From assembly GCF_022605725.1 (NCBI RefSeq), contig NC_065551.1, positions 8,432,001 through 8,496,000 of the forward strand: a stretch of DNA of 64,000 nucleotides, given 5' to 3'. Source of the DNA: Anthonomus grandis grandis. Taxonomy: Eukaryota; Arthropoda; Insecta; Coleoptera; Curculionidae. Of this stretch, positions 21,695-33,952 are shown piece after piece. Made by a program: the position numbers and the translations under genes. The notes beneath the pieces are model-generated. The model was given only the letters and a program-made list of their open reading frames with translations, did no database searches and was not told the origin of the DNA. Numbering within the stretch: position 1 is the stretch's first letter; every line of letters begins with the position of its first letter.

Positions 21695-21945
21695 ATGAAC
21701 CCTCTTCAAGTACACAAATAACATTCCACGAACCTCTAAAAGAACAGAAGGATAAGCGATTAGAGCTTGAATGGGAATTTAAATGGTCAGCAGAAGACGA
21801 GAAAATTGAGGGCCCAATAAATACAGCACAGATGATAAAGTGGCAAAGGGAGAACTATTTTAAAACTGGGGTTATGGTCAGAAAGTACGGTGAAAATTCA
21901 AACTTTTATTCACTAAGTAGAATTGATTTTGAGTTGTATGAGTAG
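21695..21945 (+). CDS. CD2BP2: CD2BP2-like GYF-domain protein, last exon
   Basis: The acceptor TTTTTTCCCTTAG ends at 21694 and the frame then runs to TAG at 21943-21945. The exon encodes a short acidic/Ser linker (EPSSSTQITFHEP) and a complete GYF domain: WEFKWSAEDEKIEGP, QMIKWQRENYF, then the closing RIDFELYE, which is the usual end of CD2BP2/LIN1. GYF domains bind proline-rich PPG-type ligands, and in this family the protein is the U5 snRNP 52K subunit, lost when the tri-snRNP forms. Upstream exons are not found between the gap and 21694, so they are either inside the gap or misplaced. AATAAA at 22131-22136 is a likely poly(A) signal. Confidence 0.85.
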
Positions 21946-22730
21946 GAAAAGGACTTTTATTATATAAATGTAATCATTTATAATGCATTACTACTGTACA
22001 AGATGTATCATTATTTTCTTAGATTGTGCTAGATTCTATTCAAACATAATTTATAATATCCATTTGAATATAATGTGTATTTTAAAAATTGTTGGTTAAT
22101 AGATCTTTATTGCAACGAAGCTGTTTTTTTAATAAAAAAATGCAATTTTGTTTTTATACATTTTCCCTGAAGGAGTAAATCACAGTAAGTATAAAAATAT
22201 TTGCTAATTATTGAATTGTATTAATAGTACTTGATCTTCAATGAAATATTAAAATGCGCCAGTTTTTTATAATTTGATTATAATTTAAATTATAAATAAT
22301 CAGGTTATAATAAAACTCATTTAAATTTTTGCTTTTTCCTAATTGCTGAAGTAGAAATGCATAAAATTGAAGTTTCATAGAAACTCCTCAAATATATAGT
22401 ATTTTATTTAAGAATAATCTATATTAATTTTATCCACTATAAGGAATGACCAGATCTATTTATTATACATATTCTACCGGGTAAAAATTAAATAATCGCC
22501 ACTAACAAGATTATAACTAACACTAGAAAAAGATCCTACAAGACATAATTCTCCCAAAAACATTTTTACTGTTGAAAACATTGTCTTGGCTATAGAAAGT
22601 TTGTAAAGTCAATTGTGTGGATACTTTTTCTGTAAAATTGATCTTCAAACGGTTACACTCCTATTTGAGGAGGCATTCAATTACATATATCACATATTGG
22701 AAGTAAGTATTTTAAAAGATAAGTAAAATG

Positions 22731-25700
22731 CCTAGTTTGCAGCTTCCATCTCAATTTCATCTTCCTCCTCGTCATCATGGCTTTCACTGTCATCATCGTC
22801 ATCATCATCATTATCATCCTCTTCTTCATCATCATCATCTCCAGTAAGCTAAAATGTATCAAAATAAATAGGTTCTCTGTCAAACATTTTTTTTTCTGAA
22901 ATAGTAATTTTTATCTCTAATGATCTATAAAGATTAAATCTATAAACTTACTTCTGTTGTAGATTTTCCAATAGGAGGTATATCTGAGTGAGTTTTAGTT
23001 ATACTTTCCAGCTAAAAAACATATGCCAGCATTAATAAAAGAAATAATTATACAAGTATAATAAGTGGGGGAAATCACTTAGAGGTGTAGTGTGGTAGTG
23101 GAAAGTATGAAAATGAAATGAGTTGGTTAGATCTTATAAAAAAGTAAATAAGAATGAAATTCAATTAAAGTTCTCTATTTATTAATTTTCTTTTGGTTTG
23201 TTATTAAATATTGTATGAGAAATATACAAAAGTAAGCTGACTCTTCACGTTCAGATAGCCGGCAGTCAAAAAACTGTCCGTTCTAGTCGACCGACTATTA
23301 ATAACGATGGTCAGTACACAGAAATGAATGAAAAATGAAAATGTTGCAGTTTCTAGTGCATGTGACATAATTTGAAATGATAAATAATTCCGATAGTGTA
23401 TCAGTGAATTATGCTACAAGTCTCCAATACAGTACTCAAATTGGCCATTTGTTTCTCTGGATTGGGATTGTATCAACATACAGGGTGTTTCATAGTCAGT
23501 GGCACGAACTTGGAGGGGTTGTAGAGGGCCTCAAAATAAGCAAGTTTGCGCCATAAACCCCTATCCGAAAATGATTAAGACTCTGAGATACAGGGAAATA
23601 AAATTGTAAGAAAAAATATTTTTTATGATAAACTTGATATCCCTGTATTTATTTTCTAATACATAATTTAATTTCCTCTTTTACCAGTGGCGTCCATGCG
23701 GGCTAGTACCTAGTTAACTCTTTAACAAAAATAAAATTTTCAAATCCTCATGTAATTTAGAGTAAATTTAGCCTCTTGGTTTTTTTTCTCCGACAGATCG
23801 TTTTTGCATAAAAAAAAATAACCATTGTTCGAAATTTGTTTCTCGCTAAAATCTACATTTTTAGTTTTAACCGTTTGATAATCTTCACAGTAGTTATTCA
23901 TTATTAGATAAAAATTTGCAATAAAATTCTTTGATTTTTAGGTTTTATAAATATCTACTGATACCAAATTCTTAAAAAATAACTCGAACACCCTTTAGAA
24001 GACAAAAAATTAAACTAAAACTTTAAAACTTAGCGAGAAATAAATTTCGAGCAATGTATTGAATTTTTTTTATGCGAAAACGGTATGTGGGAGAAAACAA
24101 AGCCGGGAGCCGAAATTTACTCTAAATTAAATGAGAATTTGAAAAATATTTTTCATTTCAAGAAACCAGTAGCGTACCATTTTTTTAAAGAGGTCACTGG
24201 TTTTTAGGAGTATCACTAGGTTCTAGCCCGCATGGCTGCCACTGGTAAAATAAAAAAATTTATAATATTATATATTAAAAAATAGTACTAGATGCATAGA
24301 AACTACCTACTAATTTTTAGAAAAAACATCTACAGGGATGTCAAATTTATCCCGAAAAATAAGATTTTTTCTTAAAATTTTATCACCCTGTATCTCAAAA
24401 TCGATAATGATTTTTGGATAGGGGTTTATTGCGTAAACTTGCTTATTTTGAGATCCTCTACAACCACTTCAAATTTGTCCTACTAATTATGAAAACCCTA
24501 TAGAAATTATTACCCCAATGGTAATGCTGGGATGGATTTTTCATGTCAGAACTCTCATGATGGTCAATTATCGCATCTATTTCGCATTTAATAGTTTTAT
24601 ATAACCGACTGCTAAAACCAGTAACTTTCTATGTTACTCAGCTCTTAGACCTAGGTGCAAGAAATGTGTGCATGAGAATTTTTATAAAAATTACATTACA
24701 AAAACCTCTTGGGAAAACTCAGCTCTTTTGGAGGTATATAGAAATGCATAAATAAATTTACTGGTGACCTTAAAGAAATTATGCAGTTGAATGACGGACA
24801 AGTAGGCAATAGCTGGATTTTTTGCCAAGTTCTTGAAATCTTTGTATTCTTATCAAGGATTTGCTTATGGGGTATGCAAATCGTTGATAAGAATACATAT
24901 CCTTGATAATGTATAGGGATGCATATACAGATATTTCGGATACATTGAATATAAATGAGATTTCTGCGAAATTAGCTACAATCTCCTCTGTGCTTTTTAA
25001 CTGCGTTCAAAATTCTCATTTCGGCAAAATGTTATTCCACCGTCCATACTAAAAGATGCATTTGTAGGTACCCTACTGATGAACGTCAAATAATATTTTT
25101 TCCATAAAAAGATCTACCTATCCAAACGTGGTAAATTTCATTTTTATAAATATAAAGTTTTTTACAAAAATGTTGACATTCTGTTTTTTGGAACAAAGCA
25201 TTTTTTAAAGATAATAAAGACTCTTAATATTTTTTGATACTTAAGAAAATATATAGAATTATACTCATGCAGTTAATGATTGCTAATGTCCTTGATGGAT
25301 AAGTGACAACAGAGCTTTCTAATATACATAGAGGATCATTATCCCAGGACAACATGGATTTTGTTCTTGTCGCTTCACATTTACAAATTTGCTTTGATAC
25401 CACAATTACTTGAAACTCTTTGATTGTTAAATACACTAGTCAGGATTTAGATTCTTTCAATATTAGAGGTTCTTGACTTATTGATATACATATGTCAATG
25501 TCTAAAAATTGGTAACTTTTTATCAATGGGTGTGGAATTCCCTCCTGAGTGCCCCCAAGGATAGCACTGCACTTGTTCTCTTAAGTATTTATACTATTAA
25601 TGATGTGGGTTGGAACTTCACTGGAAGGCATCTAATATTTGCAAACAATTTGAAAGTTTTATGTTTGGTGTATTAAATAAATGTCCTAATGACATTTCTC

Positions 25701-27877
25701 AGTTTGCTGATTCTGTTGATTAGATTTTATATTGCATTTATATGTCTTTGAGAATTTGAGAAACAATTATTTTTTTCATGCCACCAATTTGTTCTGCAGA
25801 CATTGTGTCATTGATCAATAGTTTAAAATTAAAAAAAAAATTATGTTTGTATTATGTTATGTTTTAGCTTTTAATAAAAATTTGTTGTTAGAGCAATGTT
25901 TCCTGGGAGGTTTAAAGTGGATCCAGTGATGTTTAAGGAAAGCAATTCCAATGATTATGCAAATTATAGGTATATAACTTAATTGTCATTTTTTTAAAAA
26001 ACTTTGGGATTGCACATAAAGAATTTGCTATCTTCCTATTTCACTATAATTTAATTCAATATAATTTATGTCAAATATAAATCAAATAAGATATAAACAG
26101 AGCAAAATCTTTATTATTGTCTTAGCAGAGTTCTTGCAAAATATTATTGCTTTTGACATTCAAAGGATTAAGGGTTTGTGTGATGCTAATCAACTAGCTC
26201 CTAACCTATCAAGATGAGTGTGATCAATGATCAATTGAAACTCAAATTTTGAAGATTCTAAATATCTGGGTTTGAACATAGATTACAGGTTGATATTTGA
26301 CTCTTAATTGCGTATGACTCTAAACTCGGTATAGCATGAAGGTAACTGCAAGGGAACTTGGTTGCATTATTGGAAGGCCTAGTTATTTTGTCTTGGTGGA
26401 ATCACATTTAAGAAACTGTATTCCATTCTGGGGTTTCTGTACCCAATATCTTTTTCAATCCTCCTTTGTTCTATAAAAAAGAGCTGTTTGGTCAGTGTGT
26501 TCAATACATCCATGCAATGCAAACCACTATTCATTGAAAATAAAATCCTTACCCTACCAACTCTTTTTGCTACTTCCTACTCAACAGTAACCAGTTATAC
26601 TTTTTTTTTCACACCAAACAACTACTTTTTGGTGTAAACATTTTGGTTTAACCAGTGTTTATTGATTATAAATAATAAACAAAAACAACTATATTTTGTG
26701 TACTGCATTCTCATTTCTTACATAATATTCCTTTATAAATATTGATATTTCCTAATCTCTTGTATTTGTAGTTCCTATAATTTCTAATTTTGTTTATTTG
26801 GACATTATTTAGGATCTATGTTTTGTTGTTTTGGAAGTATTTTTTGTTACATTAATTTGATCCATGATGACCAACTCTATTTGTAATGCCAATATTGCTA
26901 ATCCAAGAATAAGACTTATATTTTTTTTAATGAAAATTTCATGTTGGTTTTAAAATATTTATGGCAGTGACTTTATTCTGAAATAAAGCTTTGAAATAAA
27001 TTCTCCTTCTAATAAAGTGCCTTCAACAGAACTTCGGCTAATGGAGTACAATGTATATAAATTCAGACTTTTTTTTTTTCTTAAGGATGTTTTGGCATTG
27101 CAAATAACCATTTAACCAAAAATGAAAAACTACTAGGCAGTTGGGTATTTACCGTTAATGTTGGTGACAATATTGACAGTAGATTGATGATGTGACTTTT
27201 TACAAACCAACAGCACCTAAACATTTTGGTAAATACCAATCAGAAATTGGTAAAAACCAAAATGCTTTGGTTAAAATTGGTTAGTGTGTATTGTTCATTA
27301 ATATCTTTCTAACTTCTCAAATGCCAGAACTTATCAAATATGCCAGATTTATGTATACCTGTTCCTCACTTTAGTTAGATAAAGGACTCCATTATTTATA
27401 TGGACATTAAAATGTATGACCACTTGCCATGAAGTGTAGTTGGTTGTATTGAGAATATGAAAATGCTTCGACATAAGTGCAAAAACCTTTTAATTGACCA
27501 TAGATTTTATTCTGTTGAGGAATAATTTTTGTTTGATCTCAAGAAGTATCTAGTCTTTACTAGGCTTTTAAGATTCTGTAATTAAACCAAAAATTGTACA
27601 ATGTAAAATAGTTACATTGTACTATTGACATGTCATGTAAAAAATTTGTATTTTGATAACACGAATTAACTACTCTACTCTATTCTAAAATATAATATGA
27701 ATACATGCTACACTTCTAAGCGAATACCCTGTAATAAATTGAAATATTATATACCCAGTCTTGGTGTTCCTTTTCCAGCTGCAATACCTCATCCTCATGA
27801 GCACAGGGTTGATCCACATCAAACCACGCTCGATCGGTCATTTTAGGTAAACACTTCGGAAAAAAAGGCAAACTCAT
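22731..27877 (-). CDS. ANAPC15: Anaphase-promoting complex subunit 15, complete, 3 exons
   Basis: Minus-strand exons 27877-27755, 23011-22952 and 22848-22732 (all phase 0, GT-AG) give a 99-residue protein. It opens MSLPFFPKCLPKMTDRAWFD, continues VDQPCAHEDEVLQLEKEHQD, has the conserved SDIPPIGK block in exon 2, and ends with an acidic Asp/Glu-rich tail. This matches animal APC15 (human N-terminus MSTLFPSLFPRV..., then WFNLDRPC and VPIGK) in order and length class. APC15 is a small subunit of the APC/C ubiquitin ligase that promotes turnover of the mitotic checkpoint complex on the APC/C. Intron 1 is 4.7 kb and contains a foldback element and an old LINE. The acidic tail is a (GAT/GAC)n run and may vary in length. 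Confidence 0.95.
23479..24502. mobile_element. Foldback (long inverted repeat) element in ANAPC15 intron 1
   Basis: The ends read TACAGGGTGTTTCATAG (left) and, inverted, TATAGGGTTTTCATAATTAG (right). The match continues inward through the whole element: the GTTGTAGAGG, AAGCAAGTTT, ATGCGGGCTAG and GCGAGAAA blocks all recur inverted on the other arm. The two ~500-bp arms therefore form an almost complete, diverged palindrome with a short centre near 23990. No coding capacity. Ends of the CAGGGTGTTTCATA type are widespread in insect genomes. Confidence 0.85.
25480..27640 (+). mobile_element. Old LINE remnant, interrupted
   Basis: Plus-strand broken frames give RT pieces in order: an SxVPQG-like block and FSIYTNDVGW near 25535-25625, a DSKYLGLNIDYR block near 26255-26295, a LRNCIPFWGF block near 26410-26440, and a C-terminal tail NLLIDHRFYSVEE near 27488-27525. 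All frames are broken. The stretch 26600-27290 between the last two pieces does not fit the LINE and appears to be a separate insertion. Confidence 0.6.
26600..27290. repeat. Possible inverted-repeat insertion inside the LINE
   Basis: The left edge has CACACCAAACAACTACTTTT and TTTGGTTTAACCA; the right edge carries inverted TTGGTTAGTGTG and TGGTAAAAACCAAAATG. The ends match only roughly and I could not fix a target duplication, so the borders are approximate. Confidence 0.3.
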
Positions 27878-30807
27878 AGTTCAATTTTGTTTATATTATT
27901 AAATTATTGAATGGACTGTAGGGTTTTTATTTCAATCACAGAACATCAATTACAAACACAGACATGAAAATGTTAGGTTATGTTAGTGTTATGACTGTAA
28001 TTTGTTATCCATCACATATAACGATTTTTGTTTGTTAGGGCTTCTACACACAACCACAGAACACAAATATATAGAGAAGTGGTGGTTGCATACAAACTGA
28101 AAGAAATTCTTCTGACAAATCAGCTAGCGGCCTCTCGCTTGGCAGCGGAAACTGTTGTAACTAACTTGACAGTTTGACGTGTCTAATTGGACCAATCGAA
28201 ATGGTAGAAAGGCGTGGCCAAATTATGGCGGGAAATCACATTCTATTTAATCTGATAATCTTATCATTTAATCCTAATATCTAAAGCAAACGCCTAATCA
28301 AAAAGGTTACTCATAGAGAAAAGAGCCTTTTTGTTTAGGTGTTAGCATCAGATATTGATCTGAACAAAAATAAAACTTTTCAGCTTTATTTTACATATCT
28401 AAATAGGTTAATTTACTGCAATAATCTACGAAAGTGTACTAACAATAGTGTACGACACATCACCAATTGGACAAATGGAAATAAAACAATGTTTTTTTTT
28501 GCTTTAATACATTTATTATTTAATTTTCCTGGAAAAAAAAATACTTAAAATGATATACATAATATTCAATAATTCATTATAACAGACATTATATAAATTA
28601 GAATTAATCTAAAAATGTTTAAAATTATTTTGTTAGCTCTGAACTACCCTAATTTTATACAGATTAGAAAAGGTCAATATTTTTGTGCTATTTTCTCATA
28701 ATACATCTAAAGGCATTCCCATTAGGTTAATAATATCCTCATTTTATTAACACAGAGTCAATAGAGGATGAATTATTCTTATTTAATATGTACTTGTGTC
28801 TGTTTCCTAAAGAAAAATTAAACAGATTTTAAAATTATTTAAATTATAATATACATATTAATTTTTAAAATTAATTTATTATAGAGTATTATCGAAAGAA
28901 ACAATATATCCATCGACAAAACAAAATAAACTCTTTCAAAATGAAAACAACTTTTTAGTATAAACATATATCACTTACATAGAATATATTTGTTGGTCTC
29001 TTATAATACTAACAACATATCTTGGAACTATAATATTACTAAAAACTTAATTCGAGGACAGATGTTTACAGAAAATAAAAAGAAACTCTTAAAAAAACAT
29101 GTTGTAAGAAAAACATTAATTCTGATCCATTCCGGGTGCTCAGGTCTCTTAGCCGCTATACCTATGTCTTGTCTCAGTGAACACAGGAAGTGGTATGGTA
29201 CGAGCAGGAAATAAAATAAAAAAATAGACAGTGCAAACCTTACAAATCAATTTACTAAATGATTCATGTAAAAAAAGACAAAATAAATGTTTAAATAAAT
29301 ATGTATTGTAGTGTAAAGCCAGGGGTATCAGCATTATTAAAATTTGTGGAGAACTGATCAGAAGAAATTCTATAGCTCAAAGTCTTAATAATATTTACAT
29401 TGCATATCCCTCTCCATGTTTTTCTTGTAATATGAACTAAAGGAAATTAAAAAATCTTTTATTACTGTTTCTCAGAAACATTTAAAATATACATACTCTT
29501 ATATCAAGGTCAAGAAAATTTCAATCAATTTTTAATTGTTGAATAGAAAATGAGAGGCCAGAGATTTTGTAATATGTATTTATAATAATCAAGTTAAAAA
29601 TTAAATACTTGAAAAGTGAAACTTCTTCATTGAAATCAACTGAATTTGATTTTATTAAAGACTCAAGATTGACAATACAAAAACATAATAGTAATAAATA
29701 AAATCAGATTTTCTTACCAGAAACATGGAATTACTTGCCGCAAATTAATTAAAACACTACTCCCAATATTGAAAGAGAACTTTTTAGAAAAAAAGTCATG
29801 AATTTAAAATAACATCCTTAAAACAAACAGTAAACTCAACCTACGCTGGCATTCATTGAAATGAAAAACAAACTCAAATGGTAAGACAATGACAAATGAT
29901 GTTCTATCAGTCAATGTCAACAACTGTCTGTCAGCTCCCTGTCAATTTTGCCAAGCAAGATGGCCGATATACGATTCCGATTTTCACCATACAAGTTTCA
30001 TCCATGTGCACACAACTATTTGATGGCAATCTGCAAAATTGGGCCAAAAACTGTACGAGTTCAGTAGGTACCGTACGTAATGTAATGCGTGAGCTCCGCC
30101 AAAATCGTAATTTATCACTAGTCTAACTCTATTGAAAATTATGAAAAGTGAACTATAGTTTTCGCATTTAGCTAGCAATCTATTTTAATATAAAAATAAT
30201 ATAAATTACTCAGTAAAACAATGATTGATAAATTTGCAGCGAAGAAGTCGACCTGGGATTGTATTGTATGTATTCTTTGTAAAAAATTACCCTGCAAAAG
30301 AGCAATACCATGAGATGAACAAAAATGATAATGAAATCTCTCTTATCGTGGTACAGATGCTGATAATCGAGGATGTAGCGTGGACAGGTAGACTATCTGT
30401 TGGGACCGCGATGATCGGCTGGTACTACTAGGATATCAAACTTCTATCTCTGGTAGCATTTACTTGAAAAAAATTGCTAAGAGAATCTCTTAGGGATGAT
30501 TGCAGGTCAGCATTCATAAAACTTAATTGCTTTGCAACCTTGCCGGCAGTTTACATCATGAAATGTGTTCTTCATGCTAGAAGATAACAAGATGTATACA
30601 GTGATATTCACAACTACCAAACTAGACACCGCAGCAGTATTGTACCATCTTAGTGCCGTACTGCCGTCTATCAAGGTGCCAAAGTCGACCAGAGTTTAGC
30701 TTAGTAATACCTAGCTGTTGAATTATTCAATAAATTATCGTTTGTGACATTTTAATTAAATACTTAATGTTTGTATGTTGTGATTGTTGGAATTTTGTAA
30801 TTTTAAT
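27878..30807. other. ANAPC15 upstream region and intergenic, no recognised gene
   Basis: Immediately upstream of ANAPC15 there is an ATTGG/CCAAT pair near 28186-28196 that could serve its promoter. At 29216-29140 (minus) a short frame ending RTIPLPVFTETRHRYSG might be a terminal exon, but nothing supports it. The rest is AT-rich and without coding character. Confidence 0.35.
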
Positions 30808-31046
30808 GGTTCAAATTTCGTTTAGCTAAAATCTACTATTAAAGAAAATATTACATTTTTAGCTTCAAATGATAAATGATCATAGAATTTTCTGAAAAAA
30901 AAATTCCTGCGGAAATGTGTCCTGTCCATTTTCCGAAGTTTACAATAATTGAAATCAGTTAAATAAAAAAATATGGTTTATTTAATATTTGGTAGTATCA
31001 ATTAAGCAAAAACTACCAAAATTTTTCTGCGGAAATGCATTGATCA
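30808..31046. mobile_element. Short inverted-repeat element (MITE), copy 1, left part
   Basis: Begins GGTTCAAATTTCGTTTAGC, close to the inverted end of copy 2 (GGCTCAACTTTCGTTTAGC). It follows the reverse complement of copy 2 through TGAAATCAGTTA, GGTTTATTTA and AAAACTACCAA up to TTCTGCGGAAATG, where the LTR element interrupts it. The continuation TTTACAATTTT follows directly after the LTR element at 37051. Its far end could not be fixed. Confidence 0.75.
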
Positions 31047-31225
31047 TGTTCCATATCTGTTGTTTATTTACATTACACCGCATAGCTGTATTATTATTTG
31101 TTATCTTTTTTTTGCCGGCTCGAAACCGACGGCATTTACGGAATTTATTGTATCTCAGGCCAGTCGAAAATATACTCTCGTAAATTAAGGTTGTGTATTA
31201 TTTCAAATTAAATACATACACATCA
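31047..31225 (+). repeat. 5' LTR of the gypsy-type element (179 bp)
   Basis: Repeated at 36909-37045. Contains TGCCGGCTCGAAACCGACGG, itself a small palindrome, and ends with an ATACATACACAT run. It has about 42 bases near its left end that the 3' LTR lacks. Confidence 0.92.
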
Positions 31226-31243
31226 TTGGCGCAGTCGATCTTA
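31226..31243 (+). other. Candidate primer-binding site
   Basis: TTGGCGCAGTCGATC directly follows the 5' LTR. TGGCGC is a usual start for a tRNA-complementary primer site. Which tRNA it matches was not determined. Confidence 0.6.
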
Positions 31244-31275
31244 CGGACCTAAATTGTTAAAAGTAGTCGGTGAAA

Positions 31276-32410
31276 ATGTCATCTTTTCTCGGAAATTTAA
31301 GTACGTTTGATCCGGAAAAGTCGGATTACGCGATATTTTCCGAGCGGCTAAAACAGTTTTTCGTGGCAAATGGTATAACGGAGGACGACAAAATGCGTGC
31401 GACTCTTCTAAATACATTAAATGAAGATTGTTACGTGTTGTTACTAAATTTGTGTATACCGAAAACGCCACCGGAAGTGAAATTCCAAGATTTGGATAAA
31501 TTGTTATTAAAGCATTTTGCTCCAGTGCGATCCTATTTTTCGGAGAGAAGTAAATTTTACTCTGCTCAAAGAGAGCCCGGTGAAAAAGTGTGTGATTGAG
31601 CAGCTCGTGTGAAAAATTTAGTGAGTAATTGCGGATTTGAGGCTACAATAACTCTCAGTACGCTAATGAGAGATATTTTTGCGATTAGTATTAATGACGT
31701 GCGTTTTTCCGATCGCTTGTTTGAAGAAAATGCCATCAGTAGGGACTGTACGTTTCAGTTTATGGAAAAAATTGCTTTGGCAAAGGAGTCTGCGGTCGCT
31801 GATCATGAAAAGCGCGCATCCAAGGAGTCTCAGGCCCCGATTAAAACAGAACTAGAGGAAATATATTATAATCAAAATCCAGATACCTCTCGTCAAAATC
31901 GGGGTAAGTCAAAATCTAAATATACTGTTAAAAGAGACCACCAAGAAAAAGGGGCTCTCCCAAAATGTTCGGTGTGTGGGCGTGCAAATTACGTTTTTTC
32001 TAACTGTGCTTATCGTAGCTGTTTCTTTCACAAATGTGGAATCAAAGGCCATTTGGCACCTATGTGCAAGAAGGTATCCGGTCATAATTTTTTGCAAGAA
32101 AACCTTTTGCAAGACTCATCTGATGAGAATGACGAGATGTGCTTTAACATTAAGAGTAATTCTTTGCAGGATTCTTCATCATATTATAATAAGTTGCGTT
32201 ATAATTCTAAAGGTAACGAAAGGCCTATAATTATTAAGCTATTAATTGACGGTTTACAATTTGACTTTAAAATTGATTCCGGATTTGCTCATGCGGCTAT
32301 TTCTGAAAATTTGTATAAACATTATTTTACAAAATATGATTTCATTTGTAATGATCTGTCTCTTAAAGATTATGTGGGTGTATCATTTAACCCCTTAGGT
32401 TATCTTAATC
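31276..32410 (+). pseudogene. Gypsy gag and protease, one stop codon, 3' end replaced by LINE
   Basis: One frame from ATG 31276 encodes gag (SSFLGNLSTFDPEKSDYAIF, the core fold region, LLLKHFAPVRSYFSERSKFY). A TGA at 31597-31599 interrupts it and the same frame resumes (AARVKNLVSNCGFEATITL). Two CCHC-type knuckles follow near 31964-32068; the first has Tyr for His, and the second has extra residues between its first two cysteines (CFFHKCGIKGHLAPMC). The retropepsin block is FKIDSGFAHAAI (about 32265-32300), with the catalytic Asp present. The frame passes straight into the inserted LINE near 32410. Confidence 0.85.
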
Positions 32411-33952
32411 CAGCCCTAGTACTAAAACGTTGTGCAGACGAATTGACTCCTCCCTTATGTAGACTGTTCACGGCATCGTATAAACAGGGCTCATTTCCAA
32501 CAAGCTGGAAAACTGCTCAAGTGCAAGCTGTACCCAAAAAGGGTAAGAAGACGATGCCGTCCAATTACCGCCCGATTGCACTAGTTCCAGTAATATCGAA
32601 GATTATGGAGAAAGCAGTCAACCAACAACTGTTAAGATATCTGGAATCATCTGGACTAATCAGCGATCATCAATACGGCTTCCGAAAGCTTAGATCCACC
32701 GGCGATCTTCTGGCTTACGTCACACACTTGTGGACGGAGGCCATGGAGAAGCATGGCGAGTCCCGCTCAGTCGCCGTCGTGTTAAATGTCTTGACATTTC
32801 CAAGGCATTTGACAGAGTGTGGCATGAGGGCTACTAACCAAGCTCTCCTCAATCGGCATACAAAACTCATTATTGAATTGGATCAAAAGTTTTCTTTAAC
32901 AACGAACAATCCAAGTAGCCGTTGATGGACACCTCTCCGACAAATTTAACATTAACGCTGGAGTCCCTCAAGGATGCATTCTATCCCCCACCCTTTTCTT
33001 GATATATATCAACGATTTGCTAGGAACCACTGTCAATCCAATCTACAGCTTTGCGGACGATAGCACACTTATTTCCACATTTAAGTCTGCCAAACCAACG
33101 ACAGCCGCAATTTCTCAGAATCTTAGGCAGCAACAGGTAGCTTCAACAAACAACGATATTAGAGCAATCTTGGAGTGGGGCGGTAACAATCTGGTCAATT
33201 TTAACGCTAAAAAAACGCAGGCTGCAGTATTTACGATTAAGACTAACGTTGATGGCCCGGAGCTGGTTATGGCAGGGAAAACATTGCCAATGAAATCATC
33301 TTTACATCTTCTAGGAGTCGAAGTCACCAACAGTGTGTCCTGACATGACCACGTTGCCGAGATCGCTAGGGCAGCTTCCAAAAAACTCGGAGTGCTTTTC
33401 AAAACGAAAAAACTGTATACACCAAAACAGTTGCTGACTCTTTATAAGGCTCAAATACGCCCTTCCCTCGAGTATTGCTCGCATGTCTGGAGCTCTGCAC
33501 CCAAGCATAGTTTAAAGCTGCTAGATTCTATACAGAAGAGAGCTATTCGTCTTATCGACAAACCAGAACTGACAAAGAGTCTGGATAGTCTGGAGCACAG
33601 GAGAAAGGTGGCTGATCTCTGTTTATTCTACCGTTATTATCACGGTAAGTGCTCCTCTGAGCTGGCAGGCCTGATTCCACCCAGGGCTGTTCTGGCAAGA
33701 AGGACGCGTCTAGCAGTTGCGGCTCATCAACATCGAGTCCACCTGCCTACCCCAAGGACGTCGCTGTATCGGGACTCATTCATCTGGAGAACATCCTCTT
33801 TGTGGAACGGGCTTCCACCTCACATATTTCCCGACGCATACAACCTGCAGCGATTCAAGATAGATGCCCACAAATATTTTCGCGCAAGCACCACTTCAAG
33901 AGTGACATAGGACTTTCCTCTTGTGCTTGTTTACCATTAAAAAAAAAAAAAA
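32411..33952 (+). mobile_element. 5'-truncated LINE, copy B, inserted in the gypsy element
   Basis: Carries RT from the fingers (LTPPLCRLFTASYKQGSFP, SNYRPIALVPVISKIMEKA) through FADDS (about 33050), the thumb (LYKAQIRPSLEYCSHVWSSA) and the C-terminal WNGLPPHIFPDAYNLQRFK, and ends in an A run at 33939-33952 after TGTTTACCATT. A frameshift near 32790 and a TGG-to-TGA change near 33343 break the protein. Copy A (4563-5793) keeps Trp there. Over the shared 172-residue C-terminal frame I count about ten amino-acid differences. Same strand as the gypsy element. Confidence 0.9.

Noticed and set aside
22677..22883. Minus-strand frame rich in Met and Lys (MMMMKKRMIMMMM)
   Set aside because: It is the shifted frame of the GAT-rich ANAPC15 acidic exon and has no independent support.
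33115..33508. Minus-strand frames opposite LINE copy B
   Set aside because: They mirror the real RT frame on the plus strand; the same shadow appears opposite copy A at 5004-5397.
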